Assembly (NCBI RefSeq): GCF_000245755.1
Contig: NZ_JH601088.1
Coordinates: 99,594 to 163,593, forward strand
Length of the DNA stretch: 64,000 nucleotides
Source of the DNA: Helcococcus kunzii ATCC 51366
Lineage (GTDB): Bacteria; Bacillota; Clostridia; Tissierellales; Peptoniphilaceae
Direction: 5' to 3'
Shown: positions 54,092-62,795 of the stretch, piece after piece
Numbering within the stretch: the stretch's first letter is position 1
Layout: the number at the start of each line of letters is the position of its first letter
Notes under the pieces: model-generated
The model's database searches: none
Seen by the model: the letters and a program-made list of their open reading frames with translations, nothing else
What the model was told of the DNA's origin: nothing
Position numbers and translations under genes: made by a program

Positions 54092-55948
54092 ATGAAAAAC
54101 AAAAAACTAAAGTTATCATTTTTAATGCTATTTATAGTTTTCATTCTTTCTGCATGTGGGATTAAATCCAATGAAAAGATGAAAGTTGATGAAAATTTTA
54201 AAGGTCAGAGAGATATTGTGCTAAGTTTCGATCAAGAGACAATGAATCGTGTTGAAGGTGGAAAAGATGCATTAAAAAAATTTATCACAGAAAATGTCAA
54301 AGGTTTATTTGAAGTAAAATTTATAAAAGATAAACCTGAGTTATTTGAAGTACAATCTTCCATAAAATTTGATAGCAAAGAAGATTATATTAATAAAATA
54401 AAGAAATTATATGATTTAGGGAAAATTAAGGATAAAATTGAAGTTGAATTTAGAGTATCAAAATCAGGTTTTACTAAAGGGGTAACATTTAATGACAATA
54501 CAGATATTGAAAAGATATTTCAGTTTTTAATTGATAAAGCTGTTGAACAAAAATTAATTAAGGAATCCGATAAGTCTAGTATCTGGAGCACAAAAACATA
54601 TAATTTAAATGTGGACAATAAAGATTTAATTAAAGATTCAACATATGAATATGGAGAATACTCCAAAATTGATTATATCGGACCTAAAGAGATAACAATT
54701 GTGACTTCACCATCTAAAGAGGAGGGCAAATTTAATAGAAGTATTAGTCTAATTTTTGATGAAAAATCCTATAAAAATTTACCTGAAGAATGGGAAAAAG
54801 AATATTTTGATGGGTTTAATGTTACGATAGATAAAATTAGAGATTTAAGTACTCAAAAGATAAAAATGGAAAATGTATCTACTGAAGATATAAATAAAAT
54901 TACTAGTAAATTCTTTGGTGTTGAAACTAAGTTTTCAATGAAAGAATCAGAAAATTCTAGTCCTTTATTGCAATCTACAAAGTTATATGATGTAATTCCA
55001 AATAATGCATTTAATAAAAACGCTTCAATAAATGCAATTTATTATGTAGATAGTAAAGAAATTGCAGATCATCCTCGTGATATAGATATGTTTATTTCTA
55101 GAGACGATAGAAGCTATTCTGTTACTTCATATGAGTTAAGTGGAGGATTTGAAAAAGTATTCGAAAATCAAATTATATTTAACAATATTAAAATTGAGAC
55201 AGATGTTAATAACAATGGGTTTTCAAGAGATATTATTTTTCCAAAAGAAGGACAAAAAGATATTGTAAATAATAATTTAAAGCAATTCTTAGAAGATAAA
55301 AAAATAAAATTCACAGATAATGATGATGAATTAAAAATAAATTATCAATTTAATTTTGATAAAGAGAATGAAGTACATGACAAATTATTAATGAAATTAC
55401 CTAACATGAAGAATACTACACAATCCCTATTTAGAACAACAAAATATTTTTCAGAACAAATTATATTTAATGATATAGCCACTGAAAAAATAGAACATAG
55501 TTTTAAAACAGGTACTTTTTCAAAAATTATTAATGAAGATTATAGGAAAATAGGTAGGGGATCATTATCCGCAAATGTTGAATTTCAACAATTGAAAATA
55601 ATCCCAATCATTGTATCTGCATTGATTTTATTAGCTTTAATTTTTGGGGTTGTACTATTTTTAAGAAATCTTAAAAAGAAAAATATGACATTAAAGGAAT
55701 ACCTGGCACCAGCAAAAGAGAAGGTTTCTGAATCTGTAAATCGCGTAAGTGCTTCAAGTAAAAAAGCTATAAACAATATTTCAAAACATGTCAATGATTC
55801 AAGCAAGATTGATACACATTCCAACGAAACAAAAGTTTTTGATGACAAAGGCAAAACCAATTCTAACAAAAACGAAATTTCTATTAGCAAAGGCAGAATT
55901 TCTGCGGATGATGGTAAAGTGTTTTATGGAGAAGATGAATATATTTAG
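54092..55948 (+). CDS. Bitopic lipoprotein, paralogue 1 (N-terminal lipid plus C-terminal TM and cytoplasmic tail)
   Basis: About 618 residues from the ATG at 54092; GGGTGG is 6 bp upstream. The lipobox LSACG (Cys about 22) is followed by a ~480-residue external region starting with KMKVDENFKGQRDIVLSFD. A membrane helix near 505-527 (IIPIIVSALILLALIFGVV) and a ~95-residue basic then acidic cytoplasmic tail (KEYLAPAKEKVSESVNRV) follow. Its sequence is clearly related to the product of 56133-57800. I do not recognise the domain. Confidence 0.78.
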   Translation: MKNKKLKLSFLMLFIVFILSACGIKSNEKMKVDENFKGQRDIVLSFDQETMNRVEGGKDALKKFITENVKGLFEVKFIKDKPELFEVQSSIKFDSKEDYINKIKKLYDLGKIKDKIEVEFRVSKSGFTKGVTFNDNTDIEKIFQFLIDKAVEQKLIKESDKSSIWSTKTYNLNVDNKDLIKDSTYEYGEYSKIDYIGPKEITIVTSPSKEEGKFNRSISLIFDEKSYKNLPEEWEKEYFDGFNVTIDKIRDLSTQKIKMENVSTEDINKITSKFFGVETKFSMKESENSSPLLQSTKLYDVIPNNAFNKNASINAIYYVDSKEIADHPRDIDMFISRDDRSYSVTSYELSGGFEKVFENQIIFNNIKIETDVNNNGFSRDIIFPKEGQKDIVNNNLKQFLEDKKIKFTDNDDELKINYQFNFDKENEVHDKLLMKLPNMKNTTQSLFRTTKYFSEQIIFNDIATEKIEHSFKTGTFSKIINEDYRKIGRGSLSANVEFQQLKIIPIIVSALILLALIFGVVLFLRNLKKKNMTLKEYLAPAKEKVSESVNRVSASSKKAINNISKHVNDSSKIDTHSNETKVFDDKGKTNSNKNEISISKGRISADDGKVFYGEDEYI

Positions 55949-55972
55949 TATATATAAATCTCTAAAATATTA

Positions 55973-56016
55973 AAAATCAGATTTTATTTAATAGATAAGG
56001 TCTGATTTTTCAATTT
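55973..56016 (+). terminator. Terminator between the two lipoprotein paralogues
   Basis: AAAATCAGA (55973-55981) pairs with TCTGATTTT (56001-56009), followed by T-rich sequence. Confidence 0.82.
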
Positions 56017-56132
56017 TTAAATATATTATGAAAAGTTATACTGATTAAAATAAAATATTAATGATATAATTATTTTGATTGATTATTTAAAATATACATT
56101 TATAGAGCAAAAAAGATAAATAAGGATATGAT

Positions 56133-57800
56133 ATGAAAAAGAAAAAATTAATTATATTATTTTTATTTTTAACATTATTGCTTTCGGCTTGTGGCATACA
56201 ATCAAAAGAAAATATGAAAGTTAATAATAATTTTAAGGGAGAAAGACTTATTCTACTTTCTATGGATGCTGAAACTTTTAATAGGGCTAGAGGTGGAAAA
56301 GATGCGGTAATTAAATTCTTTACTGATAATGTGATAGAACCTTTAGAGTTAAATTATGTTAAAGATGAAGCAAATTTAATTGAAGTGGAATATTCTCTTA
56401 AATTTAGTAGCAAAGAAGATTATCTAAATAAGGTAAATACACTATATAAACTGGGGAAAATAGAAGAAAATATTAATTTGGATTTTGAAGTTCAAAATGT
56501 AAGATTTAATAAAGGTATAAAATTTAATGATAGCTCGGATGTTCAGAAATTGCTTAGTCCTCTAATAAATAAAGCATTGGAGGATGGGTTATTTTATGAG
56601 GATGATCTTAAAAAATTATGGGATACCAAGCAATATAGCTTGACAATTAATGATAAGGAATATATCAAAGACTCATTTTCTCAATATGGTAAATATAGTG
56701 AAAGTAAATATATTGGACCAAATGAGATAAATGTAATCACTTCACGTGCAAATGAAGCAAACAAATTTAATAGACAGATTACTATTATTTTTAATAAAGA
56801 AAATTATTCTAAACTAGACAATGACTGGGAAGATGATTTTATCGAAGATGATAAAGTTCGTTTTGTAGAAGATGATGAAAATAGCACAGCCAAGTTTATA
56901 TATGAAAACTTTACTCAAGAAGAGATAAATAAAGCAACTCAAAAATTCTTTGCAACGGGTTCAAATTTTTCAATGACATATAAAAATAGTGGTCAGAAAT
57001 TAAAGACAATTGATACTTTGACTGATTTTATTAAAGAAAATGAAATTGATAAAAAAGCTAAAGTTAAATATTTGTACTATTTTGATAAAAAAGCAATATA
57101 TACTTTTCCAAAAGGTTTGTCTGAAATACAGGATAACAAGGAAAGGATTATACTTGCTGAAAGAGATGAATTAAATCAAGGCATAGAAAAAACAGTTGAG
57201 ACTGATATAGTCTTTGACAAAATTGAAGTTGAAACAAAATTGTCTGAGAATAGTTTCTACAGAACTATTAATTTCCCTAAAAAAAGACAAGAAGAGATTG
57301 TAAATAAAAACCTAGTTGAATATTTGAAATCCCTAGGAATAAGTTATACTGACTCAGAGGAAAGTGTAAAGATAGAGTATAATTATAAACTTGATAGTGG
57401 TAGTGATATTCATAATAAGTTATATAAAAATGGTGTAATTGTAGAAGAATTAAAAGGGAAACTATTTAAGTCAAATAAGAAGATTGTAGAAGATGCACAA
57501 TTTAAAGAATTGAGAGCTGAAAAAATTGAAAATGTTTCAAAGACTGTAGATTTGACTCGTATAAGCAATGAAAAATTTAAGCAAAAGGACAATCAAGGTT
57601 ATAGTTATAGTATTATATTTGAGACGACTACATTTTCAACGATACTTAATGTTTTTGCTACAATTGGAGCGGTAATTTTAATTATATTTTTGATTTTTAG
57701 ACATCTAAGTAAAGGAAATATTAAATTAGATAATGATGTAAAAATGGATGCAGAAAATACTGAAAAGAAAGATAAGTCTAAGAGAAAGACTTTGGATTAG
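56133..57800 (+). CDS. Bitopic lipoprotein, paralogue 2
   Basis: 555 residues. The lipobox LSACGI is followed by KENMKVNNNFKGERLILLSMD, which mirrors paralogue 1 closely; matching segments include RGGKDA and YIGPNEINVITS. One membrane helix (about 505-525, GAVILIIFLIFRHLS) is followed by a ~35-residue charged tail, shorter than in paralogue 1. This is a tandem duplication with divergence. AAGGATA precedes the ATG. The role is unknown; a surface-to-cytoplasm link is possible. Confidence 0.78.
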   Translation: MKKKKLIILFLFLTLLLSACGIQSKENMKVNNNFKGERLILLSMDAETFNRARGGKDAVIKFFTDNVIEPLELNYVKDEANLIEVEYSLKFSSKEDYLNKVNTLYKLGKIEENINLDFEVQNVRFNKGIKFNDSSDVQKLLSPLINKALEDGLFYEDDLKKLWDTKQYSLTINDKEYIKDSFSQYGKYSESKYIGPNEINVITSRANEANKFNRQITIIFNKENYSKLDNDWEDDFIEDDKVRFVEDDENSTAKFIYENFTQEEINKATQKFFATGSNFSMTYKNSGQKLKTIDTLTDFIKENEIDKKAKVKYLYYFDKKAIYTFPKGLSEIQDNKERIILAERDELNQGIEKTVETDIVFDKIEVETKLSENSFYRTINFPKKRQEEIVNKNLVEYLKSLGISYTDSEESVKIEYNYKLDSGSDIHNKLYKNGVIVEELKGKLFKSNKKIVEDAQFKELRAEKIENVSKTVDLTRISNEKFKQKDNQGYSYSIIFETTTFSTILNVFATIGAVILIIFLIFRHLSKGNIKLDNDVKMDAENTEKKDKSKRKTLD

Positions 57801-57919
57801 ATTATGGGGAATTAATTTTTGTATCGCAGTATGTAATAATATTAATAATTTTTAATAAACGAAAAGATGGTCAAAAATAACAAAAAATTAACAGGTGAGA
57901 ACGATTATCAACGCTATTA

Positions 57920-57948
57920 TTGCTAATTATAAAGATACATGTTATAAT
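57920..57948 (+). promoter_or_regulatory. Promoter of the first GtrII gene
   Basis: TTGCTA (57920-57925), a 17-bp spacer and TATAAT (57943-57948). Confidence 0.72.
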
Positions 57949-57983
57949 AATAAGACTATTATAATTATTATTAGGAGTAAAAG

Positions 57984-59540
57984 TTGAAAGAATATTTTGA
58001 AAAACAACGGAATGTTATCTTATCTAAAAAGGATTTAATAGTGCCTTCTATAATTTTTACGGTAATTTTTCTTTTATTTGCACATGTTTATTTACTAGTT
58101 AATGATATTAGAAACCATGATAGTTTACTGTTTAATGGTTATGGAGCGGGTATAACGTCAGGGAGATGGGCATTACAATTTATGGGAGAGACCGTTGATA
58201 AAATTTGGGGAGGATACAATATACCATTTTTTAATACTGCAGTTTCTTTAATACTTATAACAATTATAAGTGTTTTATTGATACTAATTTTTGATATTAA
58301 TAAAAAAGTTAATGCAATATTTATTAGTGGAATTTTTGTAGTATTTCCTTCTTTAACCGCAACTTTGATTTACACTTTTACAGCACACTACTATATTTTC
58401 GCAATATTATTAGTATTTATAGCGACTTATATTATAGATGAATCAAAGATTTCATTTATTATTTCAACATTATTAGTGGCATTTGCAATTGGGATATATC
58501 AAGCTTATTTGCCTTTTTACATTTCTCTTTTATGCTTAAAATCTATAAATGATTGTATTAAAGGAGAGGATTTTAAAGATATCTTAAAGAGAGGAATAAA
58601 ATACCTTGTTTCAATTGTTTTATCCTTGGTAATATACATGATTATATTAAAAATAGTTTTAGCTATTACAGGTTTGACTCTATCATCATATAGAAATATT
58701 GATACAATGGGAAGCGTTGGTGTTTTTGAACTTTTACGTAGGATGTTAATTGCTTATGTTGATATAGTTAGACTTCCATTCCACATGATATTTAGTGTGA
58801 ATAAAACTTTAATAATAAAATTCTCAATTTTAATTTTATATATTGTTTCTTTTATAATGGTAATATTTACACTAAAAAAGATGAAAGAAAAGAAATTAAA
58901 ATTACTATTTTTAGCATTGATATTGGTCTTACCATTTGCACTTAATAGTTCAGTTATCATGGCAAGTAGAGGATACACATATTCATTAATGTCATATACT
59001 CTGGTGTTTATATTTATCTTACCTTTACTATTTTTAGATAAATATGATTTTGATATCAAACTAATAAAAGTATCAAATATGGTAACATATTCTATTCTAA
59101 CTTTAGCTATTATTAATTATATTTGGTCATCAAATGGTAACTATTTAGCGTTGAAAACAAAGATGAGTTATGCAGAACATTACTATAATCGTTTAATATC
59201 TAGAATAGAATCAACAGAAGGATATATTGAAGGAAGAATGATTGCTTTGGTTGGAGAATTTTCAGATAAAAGTGAAGTTGATTTATGGCGAAATCCTGAT
59301 TTATCGTTTAATTATGATATAAATACGGATACATTCTTAAGAGAAAATATCAGATTAACATTTATTAAAAATTTTGTTGGTAAAAAAATTCATATAGTGA
59401 GTAATGAAGATGCTAAGAAATTAGCAAAACGTAAAGAAGTTAGAGAAATGCCGCCATATCCATACTATGGATCGGTAAAGCAAATTGACAATGTTATGGT
59501 TGTTAGATTAAGAAATATAGATAATTTATTTGAGCAATAA
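57984..59540 (+). CDS. Glucosyltransferase GtrII-family membrane protein
   Basis: 518 residues with about 11 membrane segments. The family signature at the N terminus is RNHDSLLFNGYGAGITSGRW with the following FMG; the acidic Asp lies at the first external loop, as in GT-C enzymes. It should add a sugar from a polyprenyl-phosphate donor to a surface polymer. The start is TTG at 57984, with TAGGAG upstream. It converges on a paralogue across a shared terminator. Confidence 0.88.
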   Translation: MKEYFEKQRNVILSKKDLIVPSIIFTVIFLLFAHVYLLVNDIRNHDSLLFNGYGAGITSGRWALQFMGETVDKIWGGYNIPFFNTAVSLILITIISVLLILIFDINKKVNAIFISGIFVVFPSLTATLIYTFTAHYYIFAILLVFIATYIIDESKISFIISTLLVAFAIGIYQAYLPFYISLLCLKSINDCIKGEDFKDILKRGIKYLVSIVLSLVIYMIILKIVLAITGLTLSSYRNIDTMGSVGVFELLRRMLIAYVDIVRLPFHMIFSVNKTLIIKFSILILYIVSFIMVIFTLKKMKEKKLKLLFLALILVLPFALNSSVIMASRGYTYSLMSYTLVFIFILPLLFLDKYDFDIKLIKVSNMVTYSILTLAIINYIWSSNGNYLALKTKMSYAEHYYNRLISRIESTEGYIEGRMIALVGEFSDKSEVDLWRNPDLSFNYDINTDTFLRENIRLTFIKNFVGKKIHIVSNEDAKKLAKRKEVREMPPYPYYGSVKQIDNVMVVRLRNIDNLFEQ

Positions 59541-59545
59541 AATAG

Positions 59546-59592
59546 CCCCGCAAAAGTTGAGTTTTAAGTTTCAACTTTTGCGGGGATTTTTT
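59546..59592. terminator. Bidirectional terminator between convergent GtrII genes
   Basis: A 15-bp perfect stem (59546-59560 and 59571-59585) with a 10-nt loop and T7. The stem and loop are near-identical in design and sequence to the terminator at 21694-21740. Confidence 0.93.
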
Positions 59593-61187
59593 TATTTTAT
59601 ATCCTTAAACTTAACATAAATGGTATCATCAATCATTTGAATTGAGTTATTCGCCGGATACAATGGCATATTTTCAATTACATTTCTCAATGGTTCTAAT
59701 TCTTCAGTGATTTCATCATAGTCTTTAATCACATTGTTAAATCCTAAAAATCTTGAAGGATAATATTTGAATGAATAAAGTCTTGTTAAATGATTTGCAA
59801 TTATAAAAGGTTGTACATCTCTTGGGTCGTAGTTTTTAGTAAAATATGTTCTAGAGTCAGGATTGCCTAAAAATACAACTTTTGTCTTTTCGGTATAACC
59901 ATCAACCATTTCTATTCTTGAAATTATTCTATTTGCATAGTTTTCAGAGTTTTGATTAGTCACTCCGACCTTGAAATACGCCTTATTGGTCACATAAATA
60001 TTGTTATATACAGCAAGTGAAGAAATCACAGTTAAAAATATCACTGCGTAATATATTAAATGTTTCTTTTTATAAGTATTTTTTTCTTCTGATTTTTTTA
60101 ATTCTATATCAGAAAATTGTACGTCGTTATTTAAGTTTTTATAAATATAGTCTATCAAAATTAAAGGTAGCATAAAGGCAACGGTATAACCGTAAACCAT
60201 TCTTAACATTACTCCTGCTTGCCATGACATCACATAGATGATGTTTACTGCAAGAGGAAATAGTGCGATAAGGATTAGTAAGAATGTGACCTTACGTTTT
60301 TCCATTGCTGATTTTTTAGCAATATAGTAGATTAGATAAAGTGTAAGCACAAATCCTATTAAAAATAGATATGGCATAAATACAAAGTGATAATTAAATT
60401 CGTATCCTGCAAAGAAATCAAACATTCCCTTATATGCGTTAAAAATAATTATATGAAGTTGATTTAGTGGTAAAGATCCCATAGTGTCAAGACCTTTATA
60501 ATCAACTAGTAAATGTCCAAATATTCCTCTTGAAATTATTAGGTAAATAATTAAGGATAAAACAAATGAAATGGCAGTTTTTGCAAATAATATTAGCATT
60601 TCTTTGTAGTTGTCCTTGTTTTTAAATAATTCTAACATGATATAAATTAGGATTAAAGCGCCAGCGTATCCTAAATATGTCTGATATATCCCAAGTGACA
60701 AGGTCAGCAGAATGGTAGAAATAATATATCCATTTTCCTTTTTTACAAGTAAATATGCTGCAATCCCTGCAAGCATTGCACCAAATTGATAAGAATCTTG
60801 TGTGTTCATAAAAGGCATCAATGCACCAATCGTTGGGAATGTAATTATAATCCCGGAAATCAGTATTGTGCTAATTTTTGATTTAATATCAAACATGGCA
60901 ACAATAAGTGAGGACATAATCGCAGAGTATAGTATTGTAAGTAAGCCATTCAGCCAAGGTAAACTAAAATCACTACCAATCGCAGAAGGAAACATTAAAA
61001 ACCATCTTCCTGAAGATGTTCTTTCCATATTATCAACTAATTGGACAATATCGTCTAAATTTACCCATTTATTCGTCATCATATATGCATGGCAGATAAG
61101 CCCTAGTATAAAAGTGGATACAAATGCTATTTTTATATTTTTCGGTAACTCTTTGTACCATTTTGAAACTCTATTTTCTAGAAACAT
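59592..61187 (-). CDS. Glucosyltransferase GtrII-family membrane protein, second copy
   Basis: About 531 residues from ATG 61187, which has AAAGGAG 5 bp before it; the frame extends ten codons further but without a site. About 11 membrane segments. DDIVQLVDNMERTSSGRW carries the family's acidic pair and SGRW, and DYKGLDTMGSLP mirrors the RNIDTMGSVG block of the other copy. C-terminal YANRIISRIEMVDGYTEKTKV matches its partner's YYNRLISRIESTEGYIE. It is a diverged paralogue, presumably with another sugar or linkage. Confidence 0.88.
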   Translation of the reverse strand: MFLENRVSKWYKELPKNIKIAFVSTFILGLICHAYMMTNKWVNLDDIVQLVDNMERTSSGRWFLMFPSAIGSDFSLPWLNGLLTILYSAIMSSLIVAMFDIKSKISTILISGIIITFPTIGALMPFMNTQDSYQFGAMLAGIAAYLLVKKENGYIISTILLTLSLGIYQTYLGYAGALILIYIMLELFKNKDNYKEMLILFAKTAISFVLSLIIYLIISRGIFGHLLVDYKGLDTMGSLPLNQLHIIIFNAYKGMFDFFAGYEFNYHFVFMPYLFLIGFVLTLYLIYYIAKKSAMEKRKVTFLLILIALFPLAVNIIYVMSWQAGVMLRMVYGYTVAFMLPLILIDYIYKNLNNDVQFSDIELKKSEEKNTYKKKHLIYYAVIFLTVISSLAVYNNIYVTNKAYFKVGVTNQNSENYANRIISRIEMVDGYTEKTKVVFLGNPDSRTYFTKNYDPRDVQPFIIANHLTRLYSFKYYPSRFLGFNNVIKDYDEITEELEPLRNVIENMPLYPANNSIQMIDDTIYVKFKDIK

Positions 61188-61278
61188 AACAACTCCTTTA
61201 AAATTTCTTAAATTCATTATATAAGAAATGGATAGAGATTACCATATCACAATTATTAAATATTAGTAACAATTCTAC

Positions 61279-61307
61279 TTGTAATTGGAGCTTGATTTAT
61301 GTATAAT
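61279..61307 (+). promoter_or_regulatory. Promoter of the dnaJ-like gene
   Basis: TTGTAA (61279-61284), a 17-bp spacer and TATAAT (61302-61307). No CIRCE element is seen. Confidence 0.78.
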
Positions 61308-61378
61308 ATTATTAGTCAGAGATAGTCAAACAATCTTTTGAACTATAGTTTCATTATATATAGATTGGAGGTAATTAT

Positions 61379-62287
61379 ATGAAGTATAAAGATTATTATG
61401 AAATACTTGGTGTTGAAAAAACATCAACTCCGCAAGATATAAAAAAAGCATATAGAAAATTAGCGAAAAAATATCATCCAGATTTAAATAAAGGCAGTGA
61501 AGAAGCTGCAGAAAAATTAAAAGAAGTTAATGAAGCATTTGAAGTGTTGTCCGATCCAGAAAAAAGAAAAAAATATGATCAATTTGGATCTGCATATCAA
61601 GATGGTATGAACTTTGACCCATCACAATATGGTTATGAATACACAACAAGTAGTGGAGACTTTTCAGACTTTTTCGAAACAATTTTCGGTGGAGGATTTG
61701 GTAATGCCGGTAGAGGCTTCGGTGGTTCTGGAAGAGGATTTTCAGCGTCCGATATATTTGGAAACTTTACAACTAATAGAAAAAGAGCAAGAAATAGATA
61801 TGAAATTGACCAATATATCACTCTAGAAGAAGCGTATAAAGGTGGTTCAAAGCAAGTCCTTGCATCACTTGGAGGAAATCAAACAAAAATTGATGTTAAA
61901 TGGCCTGCAGGTATTACAAATGGTAAAAAAATAAAGATTAATGGGGATAAATTTGGTATAGACGGTGATATCTACGCAAAGATTCACATAGATTCTAAAG
62001 ATAAATTAGAAGGTGTAAATATCACTAAAGATATTGAAATATACCCATGGGAAGCATATTTTGGTACAAAAAAAACTGTGCAAACACTTGAAGGTAAAAT
62101 AAAAGTAAACATTCCAAAAAATATCAATACAGATCAAAAAATAAAAATTGCTAAAAAAGGATTCAAGGATATGAAAGGTAATGTTGGCGACTTATATTTA
62201 CAAATAAAAATAGTAAATCCAAAAACACTTGATAAAGAAACAGAAGACTTCTATAAAGAACAAATTAAAAAAGAACACATTTCTTAA
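61379..62287 (+). CDS. J-domain co-chaperone (CbpA-type, no zinc finger)
   Basis: 302 residues. The J domain (1-70) has the HPD motif at 33-35 (KYHPDLNKG). A Gly/Phe-rich linker (about 100-130, GGGFGNAGRGFGG) follows, then the C-terminal substrate-binding domains, with no CxxCxGxG zinc repeats. It should stimulate the ATPase of DnaK and present unfolded proteins. It stands alone, not beside dnaK. GGAGG precedes the ATG. Confidence 0.92.
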   Translation: MKYKDYYEILGVEKTSTPQDIKKAYRKLAKKYHPDLNKGSEEAAEKLKEVNEAFEVLSDPEKRKKYDQFGSAYQDGMNFDPSQYGYEYTTSSGDFSDFFETIFGGGFGNAGRGFGGSGRGFSASDIFGNFTTNRKRARNRYEIDQYITLEEAYKGGSKQVLASLGGNQTKIDVKWPAGITNGKKIKINGDKFGIDGDIYAKIHIDSKDKLEGVNITKDIEIYPWEAYFGTKKTVQTLEGKIKVNIPKNINTDQKIKIAKKGFKDMKGNVGDLYLQIKIVNPKTLDKETEDFYKEQIKKEHIS

Positions 62288-62308
62288 ACATATATAAGAA
62301 AAAATGAA

Positions 62309-62616
62309 ATGAGTTCAGTATAATTTACGTAATTTAACAATCATACTGTCAACAAGAAAAATTGTTCAGTATGATTTTTATTTTATGGATTTATACTGCT
62401 TTTATTATCAAAAATGTCAGCATAATATTTATTTTTTGTTTTTTTACTGTCTTTTTTTAGATCTACAAAGGTATAATTCAGCAGTTTTCCTTAACTTATC
62501 AAATTATACTGACATTTTAAGAAAAATATTCAGTACAAAATCAATTTACTATATTTATACTGCTTCAAATTTTTTTCATTCAGTATAATTTTCAAATCTT
62601 CCATTCATACTGAACT
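62309..62616. repeat. Array of CAGTAT/ATACTG inverted-repeat units, about 51-bp period (array 4)
   Basis: CAGTA-type words fall at 62316, 62367, 62418, 62479, 62531 and 62581; TACTG words at 62344, 62394, 62446, 62507, 62558 and 62608. Steps are 50-53 bp with one of 61. Each unit is an inverted pair (TCAGTAT and ATACTGA) around AT-rich sequence. The array lies between the dnaJ-like gene and the surface-protein gene; the rest of 62288-62746 shows no gene. Confidence 0.85.
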
Positions 62617-62743
62617 TTAGCAATTTCTAAAAGATAATTTCCGTAAATTCTCATTTCCTTATTTCAAATTATTACTATTTCGCAAAATTATATTTCTTTT
62701 CATAATTTTTGATAAAAAACAGTTAATGAATTGCCTCATCCTG

Positions 62744-62752
62744 TGTTATAAT
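62744..62752 (+). promoter_or_regulatory. Extended -10 promoter of the surface-protein gene
   Basis: TGTTATAAT at 62744-62752, 43 bp before the GTG start. No good -35 at the right distance. Confidence 0.6.
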
Positions 62753-62795
62753 ATTAGTAAATAAAAACTAATAGGACTCTCAATTGGAGGTATTC

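Noticed and set aside
62385..62588. A 67-codon open frame within array 4
   Set aside because: It follows the repeat units, is low complexity and has no ribosome site.
1..62616. The four repeat arrays as CRISPR loci
   Set aside because: No constant 24-40-bp repeat alternates with unique spacers; variation is spread through the units, hairpin arms recur twice per unit, and no cas genes are near.
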